A stretch of 64,000 nt of DNA from Sphingobacterium faecium. Lineage in GTDB: Bacteria; Bacteroidota; Bacteroidia; Sphingobacteriales; Sphingobacteriaceae. Where the stretch lies: assembly GCF_003054045.1 (NCBI RefSeq), contig NZ_QBKH01000004.1:372001-436000 (forward strand). The letters run 5' to 3'. A model generated the notes under the pieces. That model made no database searches. It was given only the letters and a program-made list of their open reading frames with translations, and was not told where the DNA came from. The translations under genes and the position numbers were made by a program. Shown piece after piece: positions 1 through 9,603 of the stretch (its first letter is position 1; each line of letters opens with the position of its first letter).

Positions 1-2
1 AG

Positions 3-56
3 CCCTTCATTCATAACAACTATGAGAGGGCAGATTCTTCTAATTTAGGGGAATAA
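3..56 (+). CDS. C-terminal tail of a gene cut by the window edge
   Basis: Frame 3 is open from the window edge to a TAA at 54-56 and gives 17 residues with a plausible protein-like composition (ends NYERADSSNLGE). The rest of the gene lies outside, so no function can be given. The call rests only on the open frame and composition; it could be a chance reading frame. Confidence 0.3.
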   Translation, partial: PFIHNNYERADSSNLGE

Positions 57-271
57 TTAATTATAACGGACATTCGGTATGCGATAGACATTAATTAGCG
101 GAGTATTATAAAGAATAACTTAAAACACAAATTAAGTAAAAAAATAAATATCTTAATTATGAATAAATAACCAAAACTTATCACAAATATAACCGTAAAT
201 TAAACGTTAGAGATTGGTTAAATTCTATTTGAATTTTAAGGTAAAATTATAAGAAGGGGGTAATTTAAAAT

Positions 272-355
272 CTATTCTTCCTGCGGATCTACAGCATTGT
301 ACATATCGATCTTCACGTAGTAAAGCTTAGCTCCATAAGATCGATATTTTATATA
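272..355 (-). pseudogene. Possible C-terminal gene remnant
   Basis: A minus-strand frame of 27 codons ends in TAG at 272-274 and reads like a natural C-terminus (contains YGAKLYYVKIDMYN, ends DPQEE). It has no start codon or upstream continuation. I do not recognise the family. It may belong to the same decayed gene as 491-724, or be chance. Confidence 0.2.
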
Positions 356-490
356 TCAATTAAATATCCGTGCTACAAATGTTAATATTGCAATTGGCAA
401 ATCGCAGATCATTATAATTTGAAATACTTTTCCAAAACATAAGACTTATATATAAAGCCTTCGAATTTCCTTAAAATATCACCTAAATAT

Positions 491-724
491 TTAAGAAGTA
501 TGAACGATATCACCATCAAATAATTTAGCTCCTAAACACTATATTGGTCTGATGAAGTCTTCTTTAGTGATGGGAGCATTCATAAAGTCAAAAAACAATT
601 CTAAATGGTTCTCCCTCAAAAGATCATTTTTTTGTAACCGTAATTTGGTAATGAACTGTTGAATGTGTCGTGATTGCCACTTCTGGTAAACTTCCCTAGG
701 TAGCAGTGATATGATTATACAGCA
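491..724 (-). pseudogene. Possible gene remnant with an internal stop
   Basis: A minus-strand frame is open for 61 codons to a TAG at 539-541. It then continues in the same frame for 15 more codons to TAA at 491-493. The translation looks protein-like (contains LPREVYQKW, LELFFDFMNAP, GAKLFDGDIVHTS). One substitution in the TAG codon would make a single longer tail. No start codon is seen and I do not recognise the family, so decay of an old gene is an inference. Confidence 0.28.
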
Positions 725-741
725 TCAAACCTTTCATTAAA

Positions 742-778
742 AAAGAACAGCTAAAGGAATTGCCTTTAGCTGTTCTTT
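742..778 (-). terminator. Intrinsic terminator of the GH84 gene
   Basis: A perfect 16-bp stem (arms 742-757 and 763-778) with a 5-nt loop. Read on the minus strand it is followed by a run of T. It lies about 55 nt past the stop codon of the GH84 gene. Confidence 0.85.
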
Positions 779-832
779 CAATGCGCAGATGAAAAATCTT
801 ATCGTTAGATCAATCTAAACAAAAAGTATCAT

Positions 833-2800
833 CTACTTACTAACTTTTGCTATATAAAGTAATTTTGGCGCATCCTTAATAAATACATCCAATACTCCGT
901 CTGCAATTTTAACTGGCCCCTCAAAGCGAGTTGCGCCCGGAGTTGATGGAATAACAGCTGCCTTTTTAGCGAGCTCTTGAGCTTGTTCAAAATAACCGAT
1001 ACTATTGCTTTTACCCATCTCTAGCTCCTGCAAACCTAGGACAACAGATTCTAAAGCTTCTCCCCATATTGCCATCGCATCTAACCAAGGTCCAGCCTCA
1101 CGGATAAAACCCTTATCAATTGTTCCTGAACGAATAATATTTGGAGCATTTCTAAATTCTTGAGCATGATTTAGTAGACTTTTAATAGCCTGCGCACGGT
1201 CTTCTTTATTACCATAAGAAAGGGCATCTCTAAACTGATCTAGAATTAACTTTAATGATGGTGCTTGCACTTGCCAAGGGTGAGTTCCAAATGTTGGGGC
1301 TAAGTGCTGGGTATCGAAAAATAGCAATAATGCTTGAGTTGTTTTTGGATTATTTCCAGCTAATTGACGAGCAGCAAATGTCCAAGTACGAGAAGCATCG
1401 TAATCTTGATCATTCCAGGCAAAAGCAGCCACTCCCGTTATGGCCACTCTACTAGCAGCTTCCTGATTCATGGGGTTGGACAAAATGCCGGCAAGCTGCT
1501 TTGATAACCCAGCTTCCCTTCTATCATATGGTGCTAAAAGAAGTCTTCCTTTAGATTCTGCATAGTCATTTACAGGATAATTATCCCAGAGCAATGTTGG
1601 TTTTCCAAACACCTTAGTAGCAGCTTTTGCATCATTTATTGAAATTGATGGCGGAACGACATCAGTTCCTGTCCATTGAACAACGATATCTTGATTTAAA
1701 TTTTTACGCAATGCGGCTTTATACGGGGTTTCTTTAGCATCATAATACTCGGTGGGAACCATAATTAAATTTGGCGCCTCAGGATCTACTCCCTTGATAT
1801 AGTTCTGCAATTTATTTAATAAGGAAGATTGTGCTACAGCGGCAGCTTCGGGGCCCGATTTCCCAAAAGTGATCGAGTCTTGATTACAGTTCCATTTTTG
1901 ATACTCAATATCATCTAATGCCAAATAAAAACTACGCACACCCACGCTTCTTAAGGCATTTACCTTGTCTTTTAACAGATCAAAATCTGTTTTACATGAA
2001 AAACAAATCGTTGGACCAGGCGATATTGCATAAACAAAGTTGATATGATTATCGGTTGCAATCTTTGCTATACGACCAAGTTCTGATAATGTGTCTGCTG
2101 GATAAGGTTCTCTCCATCTATCTCTAGCATAAGGATCATCTTTTGGCGTATATACGTAGGTATTGGCTTTAACAGAGGATAAAAATAATAAATGTTGCTC
2201 GCGCTCTAGCATAGTCCAGGGTTTCCCGTAAAATCCTTCCACAGAACCGCGGATAGGCTGAGCTGGATAATCTTGAATCAATAGTGATGGAAAGAAAGCG
2301 CTAGTGATTAACTGTGCGAAGCTTTGTGTGGCATGAAATAGACCATGCGCATCATGCCCCATTAGTGAAATTAAAAATCCTTGATCTTTTTTTCCACTAG
2401 AAATAACGTAACCTTCTTTGTGATTATCTAAAATTCCTTTGTGGTTGCTAAGAAGAGCTTTTCCGTCTCCATTTTTGCTCTCTCCTAAAACTACTACTGT
2501 ACCTCGAATTGACTTTGGAATCTTTTGGGTTGTATTTACATTCTTCACTCCTGCCTTGTTCAGCATCTTTACTACTGCAGTTTTAGTATACTCACTAACC
2601 TCTGGTAATGCGACTAAAGTAACGGACTGTCCAAGAAGAAAGCTCTCGCCTTGAAGCTCCATAAACACAGGTGAGGGAAATATAGAGGGAAGGCTTGCTA
2701 CGGTAGTGGTTTCAAAATTCTTTTGCTGAGCATGCCCCAATTTTAAACTTCCGCTGAAAATAACTACCCCTAATAAACCATATATAATTCTTTTATTCAT
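833..2800 (-). CDS. GH84 family beta-N-acetylglucosaminidase (O-GlcNAcase/hyaluronidase-like)
   Basis: Secreted or periplasmic glycosidase expected to remove terminal beta-linked GlcNAc by substrate-assisted catalysis. The N-terminus carries a signal peptide ending near GHAQQ. A GH20b/GH84-type N-terminal domain precedes a TIM barrel that opens with GSVEGFYGKPW near residue 190. The catalytic Asp pair sits in LALDDIE near residue 297, as in Bacteroides BT4395-type enzymes. A helical C-terminal region follows. The frame extends upstream to 2848, but starting at 2800 (MNKRIIYGLL) gives a clean signal peptide; 2803 is also possible. It is a single-gene unit with its own terminator. It lies next to a GH20 enzyme across a tRNA, which suggests shared amino-sugar use. 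Family assignment is firm; the natural substrate is not known. Confidence 0.93.
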   Translation of the reverse strand: MNKRIIYGLLGVVIFSGSLKLGHAQQKNFETTTVASLPSIFPSPVFMELQGESFLLGQSVTLVALPEVSEYTKTAVVKMLNKAGVKNVNTTQKIPKSIRGTVVVLGESKNGDGKALLSNHKGILDNHKEGYVISSGKKDQGFLISLMGHDAHGLFHATQSFAQLITSAFFPSLLIQDYPAQPIRGSVEGFYGKPWTMLEREQHLLFLSSVKANTYVYTPKDDPYARDRWREPYPADTLSELGRIAKIATDNHINFVYAISPGPTICFSCKTDFDLLKDKVNALRSVGVRSFYLALDDIEYQKWNCNQDSITFGKSGPEAAAVAQSSLLNKLQNYIKGVDPEAPNLIMVPTEYYDAKETPYKAALRKNLNQDIVVQWTGTDVVPPSISINDAKAATKVFGKPTLLWDNYPVNDYAESKGRLLLAPYDRREAGLSKQLAGILSNPMNQEAASRVAITGVAAFAWNDQDYDASRTWTFAARQLAGNNPKTTQALLLFFDTQHLAPTFGTHPWQVQAPSLKLILDQFRDALSYGNKEDRAQAIKSLLNHAQEFRNAPNIIRSGTIDKGFIREAGPWLDAMAIWGEALESVVLGLQELEMGKSNSIGYFEQAQELAKKAAVIPSTPGATRFEGPVKIADGVLDVFIKDAPKLLYIAKVSK

Positions 2801-3104
2801 CATTAAATTAAGTTTAATTTGTATGCTAATTAATAGCATAAATTCCAAAAATAATATAATTCACCCACAAAACTTCCATGTATGTGATTTATTACATAAT
2901 CAAACTCACCGTAAGCACATGTTAAATTAAAATTGATTAGTATGACAACGATACCATAGATAGAGAATGAAAAGATAATTCAAGCGCTTCTTTTGAGAAA
3001 GATTAATTGACGGAAAAAATGGAATTAAAAAGGGTTTTAATTTATAGAAATCACACAAAAATACTTTAGCATAAAAAAGGACATATACCAAACACAGCGC
3101 ATAA
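2801..3104. other. AT-rich intergenic stretch
   Basis: About 300 bp between the start of the GH84 gene and the tRNA-Glu terminator. It should hold the minus-strand promoter for the GH84 gene, but I see no exact TAnnTTTG box and no ORF or repeat worth naming. Confidence 0.5.
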
Positions 3105-3133
3105 AAAAAGCGACTCTTTTGGAGTCGCTTTTT
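3105..3133 (-). terminator. Terminator of tRNA-Glu copy 1
   Basis: Stem GCGACTC/GAGTCGC with flanking A and T runs, directly past the tRNA 3' end on the minus strand. Confidence 0.8.
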
Positions 3134-3135
3134 AG

Positions 3136-3207
3136 TAGCCCGTAGGGGAATCGAACCCCTGTTTCTAGAATGAAAATCTAACGTCCTAACCCCTAGACGA
3201 ACGGGCC
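3136..3207 (-). tRNA. tRNA-Glu (anticodon UUC), copy 1
   Basis: The minus strand folds as a tRNA. Acceptor GGCCCGT pairs with ACGGGCT, the D stem is GTCT/GGAC, the anticodon loop is TTTTCAT with anticodon TTC, and the T arm is CAGGGGTTCGATTCCCCT. CCA is not encoded. An identical copy lies at 56872-56943. Confidence 0.97.
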
Positions 3208-3225
3208 TTTTTGTGTTTCGGTGTG

Positions 3226-3233
3226 CAAATATA
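3226..3233 (-). promoter_or_regulatory. -7 box of tRNA-Glu copy 1
   Basis: TATATTTG on the minus strand, an exact match to the Bacteroidota TAnnTTTG element, 18 nt upstream of the mature tRNA 5' end. The second tRNA-Glu copy has the same octamer. Confidence 0.65.
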
Positions 3234-3293
3234 GAAAGTATATTTAATTTACCAAAATAAATATGATAAAATTATTTATTTCTCTAAAAATTG

Positions 3294-3301
3294 TATCTTT
3301 A
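3294..3301 (+). promoter_or_regulatory. Candidate -7 box of the GH20 gene
   Basis: TATCTTTA, seven of eight matches to TAnnTTTG, 32 nt before the ATG at 3334. No clear -33 TTG is seen. Confidence 0.4.
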
Positions 3302-3333
3302 GATACACAACAAACCAAACAACTTATTCATTG

Positions 3334-5844
3334 ATGAACATTCAACCATATAAAAAGTCCATTTGGCTGTCCACCACAATGGCTTTGCTGACGGCAAATC
3401 TATTTGCACAGTCACCATCAAATATTGAAAATAAAATTTCAGTGCGCTGGGAAGTTCCGACAGGAAAAAGCCTAAAAAAGAATCCAACCTCTAAATTGAT
3501 CATACAAAATAATGACAGCCAGCAACTGGCGCTCAAAGATTGGTCGCTATGGTTTAATTTTATCCGTGGAATAGATGCCAAATCTGTTGACTCCCGATTT
3601 AAATTGTCTCATCGTAATGGAGATCTTTTCCAGATCGAGTTTGCGAAAAGCAACCTCACCTTAAAACCGAAAGATACCATCGAGATCAATTTCACGACAC
3701 TAGGTGGCTTGATTAATTATACGGATGGTCCTATTGGTCTTTACATTAGCTATGACGACAAAGGGACTTATGCGGACATCAAAAAATATGATGCACAAAA
3801 AAACACATTTACACAGGAACAACAAAGAACTTACTTAGAACAGAAGTTTGCCAGTAATGCACTCCTTGCAAAGGGTAAACAACAAGATATCTTACCCTTA
3901 CCCGAACAAATTACTGTTGACAGAACAAAATCTTTCAAACTGACCAATACGATTTCCATCAGTAATGATCCCGAATTTAATAATGAAACCGCATTATTCA
4001 TTCAATTCCTACAAGAACAAACGGCTGTAAAAGGTCAAAAGTCTCCAAACAGAGAAGCACAAATTAAAATCGTCAAGGAAACAGGATTTGCTGATGAAGC
4101 TTATGCTTTGAACATCGATAACAAAGGAATTGAGATTAAAGCAAGTACTGCAACAGGAGTTTTCTATGGCTTGCAATCCTTAAAGTCTTTACTTCCTGCT
4201 ACAGATTGGAACAGCAAGAACAAAACATTAAATTTCCCTTATGCCCAGATAAAAGATCAACCTCGTTTCCCATACCGTGGTTTTATGTTGGACGTCGCCC
4301 GTAATTTCCATAGCAAAGCGGAGGTACTCCGTATCCTGGATGCGATGGCCCAATACAAACTCAATAAATTTCACTTTCATTTTATCGATGATGAAGGCTG
4401 GCGTTTAGAAATACCGGGACTACCTGAATTGACTGAGATAGGGAGTGTACGATCTGCCAACTATAAAGATGGGAATGCGATACAACCTGCCTATGGATCC
4501 GGCGCTTCAACTAAAGAGAAACAATACCTCAGCACGCAAGACTATATGGATATTTTGAAATATGCGGCCGCTAGACATATTGATGTGATTCCTGAAATTG
4601 AAACTCCAGGGCATGCACGTGCTGCGATAAAATCAATGGAAGCGCGATACCATAAGCTAAAGAAAGCTGGAGATCTAAAAGCTGCTGAAGAATATGTGTT
4701 ACATGACCCAGAAGACAAGTCGATTTATAACTCAGCACAGAACTGGAATGACAATGTATTAAATCCGGCCTTACCTTCTTCATACCATTTTTTAAGTAAA
4801 GTCATCGATGAGATAAAAAAAATGCATGATCAAGCAGGTGTACCTTTAAAAGTGATCGATCTAGGTGGTGATGAAACTCCTGCTGGTGCATGGGAAAAGT
4901 CTCCGAAAATCGAGGCTTTTATGAAAGAAAATAACATCTCTTCTGTACATGATGTGTGGCCATATTACATCAACCGTATTAATGAATTGTGCCACTCCAA
5001 AGGTTTGATTATGTCGGGCTGGGAAGAAATGGGGATGAAAAATTTCGGAACAGGAATGGATGTAAATCCTGCACTTGCAGATCATAGTATCAACTTAAAT
5101 GTTTGGAACAACCTGATTGGTGGTGGACAGGAAGATTTGGCTTATCGCTTGGCAAATGCGGGCTACAAAGTTGTCTTTACTTCTGCTTATAACAACTATA
5201 TGGATATGACCTGGGATCATAACTTTGCTGAACCTGGACACAGCTGGGTAGGCTTGGTTGACATCAATAAAACATACTCTTTTGCTCCGGAAAATTACTA
5301 CATCAACCTTGCTAAAGACAATTCAGGAAATGATTTACCAAAAGATTTTGCAAAAAACAAAGTGCATCTGACTGAAAAAGGTAAAGCAAATTTCTTAGGT
5401 GTCAAAGCTGCTCTTTGGTGTGAAAAAATCAATAATGATATCCGTCTTGAGGAAATGATCTTTCCACGTTTATTAGCTGTTGCCGATCGTGGATGGGCTC
5501 CTGAACAAAGCTGGGAGAATGGCGAAAATTTTGACAGTCAGACTTATCAAAAAGGTTATGCTGCCTTTATGCAGAAGTTAGGAAACGATGAATTGAAGAA
5601 ATTGGACAAATTAAATAAGGGCTATCATTACCGAATTCCTGCTGTTGGAGTTAAACTGGAAAATGGAAAATTGGTGGCAAATACCGATTACCCCGGTTTC
5701 AAAATTTATTATACAGAAGATAATACAGAGCCGACTTTAAAATCAAAAGAATACAAAGGTGCGATTCCTCTTAACAATAAATCAACCTACAAGTTCAGAA
5801 CAATCACACAAAACGGTGGTCTGGGTATTGTATCCACCTACTAA
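3334..5844 (+). CDS. GH20 beta-N-acetylhexosaminidase, chitobiase type
   Basis: Exported hexosaminidase that hydrolyses terminal beta-GlcNAc or GalNAc, possibly chitobiose. Domains in order: signal peptide (ends near ANLFAQS), an N-terminal CHB_HEX-type carbohydrate-binding domain (roughly 25-160), a GH20b domain (roughly 180-310), the GH20 TIM barrel starting at FPYRGFMLDVARNFH, and a C-terminal CHB_HEX_C/Fn3-like domain from about residue 770. The catalytic Asp-Glu pair is in LGGDET at about 513-514, and the HFHFIDDEGWRLEI motif is present. The frame also opens one codon upstream at TTG 3331, but ATG 3334 is the natural start. It is 836 aa, in the usual range for chitobiases. A strong terminator follows. 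Confidence 0.94.
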   Translation: MNIQPYKKSIWLSTTMALLTANLFAQSPSNIENKISVRWEVPTGKSLKKNPTSKLIIQNNDSQQLALKDWSLWFNFIRGIDAKSVDSRFKLSHRNGDLFQIEFAKSNLTLKPKDTIEINFTTLGGLINYTDGPIGLYISYDDKGTYADIKKYDAQKNTFTQEQQRTYLEQKFASNALLAKGKQQDILPLPEQITVDRTKSFKLTNTISISNDPEFNNETALFIQFLQEQTAVKGQKSPNREAQIKIVKETGFADEAYALNIDNKGIEIKASTATGVFYGLQSLKSLLPATDWNSKNKTLNFPYAQIKDQPRFPYRGFMLDVARNFHSKAEVLRILDAMAQYKLNKFHFHFIDDEGWRLEIPGLPELTEIGSVRSANYKDGNAIQPAYGSGASTKEKQYLSTQDYMDILKYAAARHIDVIPEIETPGHARAAIKSMEARYHKLKKAGDLKAAEEYVLHDPEDKSIYNSAQNWNDNVLNPALPSSYHFLSKVIDEIKKMHDQAGVPLKVIDLGGDETPAGAWEKSPKIEAFMKENNISSVHDVWPYYINRINELCHSKGLIMSGWEEMGMKNFGTGMDVNPALADHSINLNVWNNLIGGGQEDLAYRLANAGYKVVFTSAYNNYMDMTWDHNFAEPGHSWVGLVDINKTYSFAPENYYINLAKDNSGNDLPKDFAKNKVHLTEKGKANFLGVKAALWCEKINNDIRLEEMIFPRLLAVADRGWAPEQSWENGENFDSQTYQKGYAAFMQKLGNDELKKLDKLNKGYHYRIPAVGVKLENGKLVANTDYPGFKIYYTEDNTEPTLKSKEYKGAIPLNNKSTYKFRTITQNGGLGIVSTY

Positions 5845-5938
5845 GGTAGAGTTGATCTGATGCAAAACCCGGCATTAAGATGGAGGTCATTTACGCAGGA
5901 TAATGCCAAACACAACTCTGAATTGCTAAATGTAAGAC

Positions 5939-5974
5939 AAAGAGACCAGAAAGTTAAAAAATTCTGGTCTCTTT
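5939..5974 (+). terminator. Terminator of the GH20 gene
   Basis: A perfect 13-bp stem (5939-5951 with 5962-5974) followed by TTTATTTT, about 95 nt after the stop. Confidence 0.75.
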
Positions 5975-6078
5975 ATTTTGAAAGGAATAACTTCAAAATG
6001 CCTATCCAATTTTATTCCGTTTTCATAATACTGCATTTGTTATGTTCATCGCTATTAACAGCTTATAGAGCGATATTT

Positions 6079-6486
6079 TTATTTTTTATCGACAGAGTAT
6101 TTACCTGGACCGATAAATAAGAGCCCTAAAAACACACAACATAATTCTATCGCATGGGATGCCCCTTTAATTCCATCTCCTTTGCCAAGATGAACAAGCG
6201 CAGCTACAACCATAGTAAATGCGAGAAAAAGTAAAGTCGGTCTTGTCCAAAGTCCTATCAATAGAAATAATCCACCGACTCCTTCAGCAATAGCTGCCAT
6301 AAATCCCCAGAAAACGGGTAAAAAATGGATGCCTAAAACTCCCATGGAACCGCCTAACTTGGTCCATGTCTCCACTCCACCCATCATCTTCGGAAATCCA
6401 TGAACAATCATCATCACGCCCAGTCCAACACGCATGATCAATAAACCGAAATCTTTGTATTTTCCTAAAGTTTGAAATATGGCCAT
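6079..6486 (-). CDS. DoxX family membrane protein
   Basis: A small inner-membrane protein of 135 aa with four predicted membrane segments. The DoxX-type opening is seen (LLIMRVGLGVMMIVHGFPKM), then GLFLLIGLWTRP and a last helix near LCCVFLGLLFIGPGKYS. DoxX proteins are widespread and mostly uncharacterised; some are tied to redox stress. The start codon is 5 nt past the stop of the LD-carboxypeptidase gene on the same strand, so the two are very likely cotranscribed. Membership is firm, function is not. Confidence 0.88.
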   Translation of the reverse strand: MAIFQTLGKYKDFGLLIMRVGLGVMMIVHGFPKMMGGVETWTKLGGSMGVLGIHFLPVFWGFMAAIAEGVGGLFLLIGLWTRPTLLFLAFTMVVAALVHLGKGDGIKGASHAIELCCVFLGLLFIGPGKYSVDKK

Positions 6487-6491
6487 AATAT

Positions 6492-7397
6492 TTAATCGAT
6501 ATATGTTAATGAAACCTTGTTTTTTGTTGTCTTTAATTTGACCTTCTTCCCAAAAACTAATGCATGATTGTCATCAATATGACCTGCAGGATAAGCAAAT
6601 GCAATAGGGAAATCTGCTTCCCTTACTTTGTCTATCACAATTTCAGATACAGATTGTCCAAATGAGGGATCAGCATCTTTCATCCCAGAAAAACCGCCTA
6701 CGATCAAACCCTTCAATTTTTTAAATTTACCAGCACGCTTCAGCGCCCATAACATACGATCTACACTATAGAAAGTCTCACCTACATCTTCAATAAATAA
6801 GATCTTATCATCGTAATTGACATCTGACTTAGATGCTAAAACCGATAACAGAATCGCCAAGTTACCTCCAATAAGGATACCTTCGGCCTCTCCTACTCGA
6901 TTAGGGAACTCTTCTTGTAAATATGAATAGTCGACCGCATCTCCAAAAAGAGCAGCTTTCAGTGTTTCCAAAGAAGCGGCAGTACCAGCTTCAAATGATT
7001 TGGGCATCTGTCCATGGATGGTCGGAATAGAAAATTGACCTTGGATATGACTGTGAAGCACCGTGATATCACTAAACCCAACAATCCATTTGGGTTGTTT
7101 TTTAAACCGCGAAAAGTCAAGCCGATCGATAATGCGCACACTACCATATCCACCGCGTGCTGCAAACACAGCTTTGATAGATTGATCATCTAAAGCCCAT
7201 TGCAGATCTTCAGCCCTTTTACGGTCATCTCCAGCAAATTGATGGTACGCCGCGGTGACAGTCTTGCCCAGAAGCACCTCCAGACCCCAAGATTCTAATA
7301 TTTTAACAGCTACATCTATATTTCCTCGAATAAAACTTGCAGGACAGACAATTGCGACTTTATCGCCTGCTTTAAGAAATTCAGGTATTTTCGTCAT
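6492..7397 (-). CDS. LD-carboxypeptidase (peptidase S66 family)
   Basis: Cytoplasmic serine peptidase expected to trim the terminal D-Ala from murein tetrapeptides during cell-wall recycling. Family signs are KAGDKVAIVCPAS near the N-terminus, ARGGYG near residue 80, the nucleophilic Ser in GFSDIT near 107, the Glu in LFIEDVGE near 205, and the His in YPAGHIDDN near 271. These give the Ser-Glu-His triad of LdcA/MccF enzymes. Length 301 aa is typical. It is the first gene of a two-gene unit with the DoxX gene and is divergent from metG. The related MccF proteins give microcin immunity, but the general murein role is more likely. Confidence 0.9.
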   Translation of the reverse strand: MTKIPEFLKAGDKVAIVCPASFIRGNIDVAVKILESWGLEVLLGKTVTAAYHQFAGDDRKRAEDLQWALDDQSIKAVFAARGGYGSVRIIDRLDFSRFKKQPKWIVGFSDITVLHSHIQGQFSIPTIHGQMPKSFEAGTAASLETLKAALFGDAVDYSYLQEEFPNRVGEAEGILIGGNLAILLSVLASKSDVNYDDKILFIEDVGETFYSVDRMLWALKRAGKFKKLKGLIVGGFSGMKDADPSFGQSVSEIVIDKVREADFPIAFAYPAGHIDDNHALVFGKKVKLKTTKNKVSLTYID

Positions 7398-7426
7398 AAT
7401 CTTTATTTTAATACCGCAAATTGAAT

Positions 7427-7434
7427 TATCTTTG
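7427..7434 (+). promoter_or_regulatory. -7 box of metG
   Basis: TATCTTTG, an exact TAnnTTTG match, 62 nt before the metG start. No convincing -33 TTG was found. Confidence 0.55.
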
Positions 7435-7496
7435 TCAAAGAAACAAACATTTGCTTTGTTTTTTTATTTCGCTAACAATTAATTTACTGTATAGCA

Positions 7497-9566
7497 TTGA
7501 GTAATATATCCAAAAAACGTTACACCATTACATCTGCATTGCCTTATGCTAATGGTCCTTTGCATATTGGCCATTTGGCCGGCGCATATATCCCTGGCGA
7601 CATTTTCGTTCGTTATTTACGTCTAAACGATAAAGACGTCGTTTATGTCTGTGGTTCTGATGAACATGGAGCTGCCATTACCATACGTGCAAAAAAAGAA
7701 GGTATCACGCCACAAGAAATCATTGATAAATACAATACTCAGATCAAAGAAAGCTTTGAGGAATTTGGTATTTCGTTCGATATCTATCACCGCACTTCCG
7801 AACCCATCCACCATGCGTTGTCTCAAGAGTTCTTTTTGAATTTATATGAAAAAGGGGAATTCATCGAGAAGTTCTCAGAGCAATATTATGATGAAGATTT
7901 TAATCAATTTTTAGCAGATCGCTATATCGTAGGTACATGTCCAAACTGTAAGTCCGAAGGGGCATATGGGGATCAGTGTGAAAAATGTGGTACTTCATTA
8001 AGTCCGACAGATTTGATAAACCCGATATCGACATTGAGCGGGAAAACACCGGTATTAAGAAAAACGAAACACTGGTATCTGCCATTAGACAAATACCAAC
8101 CCTGGTTAGAAAAATGGTTGATAGAAGGTAAAAAAGATGTTTTAAAATCAAATGTTTTTGGACAGTGTCAATCTTGGTTGAAATCAGGATTGCAACCCCG
8201 TTCTATGACACGTGACTTGGACTGGGGAGTAGATGTCCCACTGAAAGAAGCAGCAGGCAAAAAACTATATGTATGGTTGGATGCTCCTATTGGCTACATC
8301 TCAGCGACAAAACAATGGGCTATAGACAACGGTAAAAACTGGGAAGATTATTGGAAAAAACAAGAAAATCCAGAAGATGACTCTTGCTTGATCCATTTTA
8401 TTGGAAAAGACAATATCGTATTCCACTGTATTATCTTTCCTGCGATCTTACATGCTCATGGTGAATATATTCTTCCTGACAATGTACCAGCAAACGAATT
8501 CTTAAATCTGGAAGGTGATAAATTATCGACTTCTCGTAATCATGCCGTATGGCTACATGAGTATTTAGAAGAATTTCCTGGAAAGCAAGATGAATTACGT
8601 TATGTATTGACGTCTATTCTTCCAGAGACATCTGATAGTGAATTTACATGGAAAGATTTCCAAGCGAGAGTGAACAATGAACTGGTTGCCATCTTTGGTA
8701 ACTTTGTCAACCGTGTCATGGTGCTATCGCATAAATATTTTGACGGCAAAGTATTAAGTGGATCTCCTTTAAATGAAGTGGATCAGCATGTTTTTGCGGA
8801 ATTGGCAAAATTCCCGGATGCAATCACAGGTTCAATCCAACAATATCGTTTCCGTGAAGCATTAGCACAATTTATGAATGTGGCTCGTCTAGGAAATAAA
8901 TATCTGGCAGATGAGGAACCGTGGAAAGTCATCAAGAATGATGAAGAGCGTGTAAAAACAGTATTAAATGTAGCGACTCAGATCGTTGCCAATTTAGCTG
9001 TATTGGCGCAACCGTTTCTTCCTAAAACAGCGACTAAGCTTTTCGAGATGCTTGATTTTTCTCAGGTGAATTGGGCTGATGCAGGTAAGGCTGATTTGAT
9101 TGCCGATGGGCATCAATTGAGTGAAGTACAATTATTGTTTGAAAAAATAACTGACGAGCAAGTCGAATTTCAATTAAACAAATTGGCTGAAGCTAAAATC
9201 GCAAATGCAGCTGCAAATGTCAAAACAGAACCAGCTAAAGCAAATATTGCTTTTGAGGACTTTACAAAACTTGATATTCGTGTGGGTACGATCTTGGAAG
9301 CAGAGAAAGTAGCCAAAACGAAAAAGTTATTGAAAATAAAAATAGATACAGGTATAGATCAACGTACAGTGGTATCTGGAATCGCAGAATTCTTCTCTCC
9401 AGAAGATATCATCGGTAAACAGGTATCGATACTGGTTAATCTTGAACCTCGAGACATCAAAGGAATCACTTCACAAGGGATGATCTTAATGGCAGAGGAT
9501 GCAGATGGTCGTTTGGATTTTGTCAATCCAACATCATTCATAAAACCGGGTAGTACGATAAGATAA
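7497..9566 (+). CDS. metG: Methionyl-tRNA synthetase with C-terminal tRNA-binding domain
   Basis: Charges tRNA-Met with methionine in the cytoplasm. The class I HIGH motif is HIGH at residues 23-26 in [16 protein letters not shown]. The zinc knuckle shows CPNC and CEKC near 147-163, the KMSKS equivalent is KLSTS near 342-346, and a Trbp111-type tRNA-binding domain occupies about 585-689 ([12 protein letters not shown] onward). The start is TTG at 7497: an in-frame stop lies at 7473-7475 and no ATG or GTG falls between it and the conserved [11 protein letters not shown] region. It stands alone, with a shared terminator against the convergent GLPGLI gene. Confidence 0.97.
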   Translation: MSNISKKRYTITSALPYANGPLHIGHLAGAYIPGDIFVRYLRLNDKDVVYVCGSDEHGAAITIRAKKEGITPQEIIDKYNTQIKESFEEFGISFDIYHRTSEPIHHALSQEFFLNLYEKGEFIEKFSEQYYDEDFNQFLADRYIVGTCPNCKSEGAYGDQCEKCGTSLSPTDLINPISTLSGKTPVLRKTKHWYLPLDKYQPWLEKWLIEGKKDVLKSNVFGQCQSWLKSGLQPRSMTRDLDWGVDVPLKEAAGKKLYVWLDAPIGYISATKQWAIDNGKNWEDYWKKQENPEDDSCLIHFIGKDNIVFHCIIFPAILHAHGEYILPDNVPANEFLNLEGDKLSTSRNHAVWLHEYLEEFPGKQDELRYVLTSILPETSDSEFTWKDFQARVNNELVAIFGNFVNRVMVLSHKYFDGKVLSGSPLNEVDQHVFAELAKFPDAITGSIQQYRFREALAQFMNVARLGNKYLADEEPWKVIKNDEERVKTVLNVATQIVANLAVLAQPFLPKTATKLFEMLDFSQVNWADAGKADLIADGHQLSEVQLLFEKITDEQVEFQLNKLAEAKIANAAANVKTEPAKANIAFEDFTKLDIRVGTILEAEKVAKTKKLLKIKIDTGIDQRTVVSGIAEFFSPEDIIGKQVSILVNLEPRDIKGITSQGMILMAEDADGRLDFVNPTSFIKPGSTIR

Positions 9567-9569
9567 AAA

Positions 9570-9603
9570 ACAAAGAAGGGAACGTCAACGTTCCCTTCTT
9601 TGT
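9570..9603. terminator. Bidirectional terminator between metG and the GLPGLI gene
   Basis: Stem ACAAAGAAGGGAACGT with its reverse complement around a very short loop. A and T runs on both sides would serve both convergent genes. Confidence 0.8.

Larger units (their letters stand above)
57..832. other. Gene-poor stretch of about 775 bp with decayed ORFs
   Basis: Very AT-rich, with no intact gene. It holds two minus-strand open fragments (272-355 and 491-724, listed separately) and the terminator of the GH84 gene at its right end. I see no tRNA, repeat array or insertion-sequence end. Confidence 0.6.

Noticed and set aside
5860..6120. 86-codon plus-strand ORF after the GH20 gene
   Set aside because: It runs through the GH20 terminator hairpin and into the DoxX gene on the other strand, and its protein has no family-like features.
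7398..7496. SAM-type riboswitch before metG
   Set aside because: The gap is only about 100 bp and shows no fold beyond the promoter.
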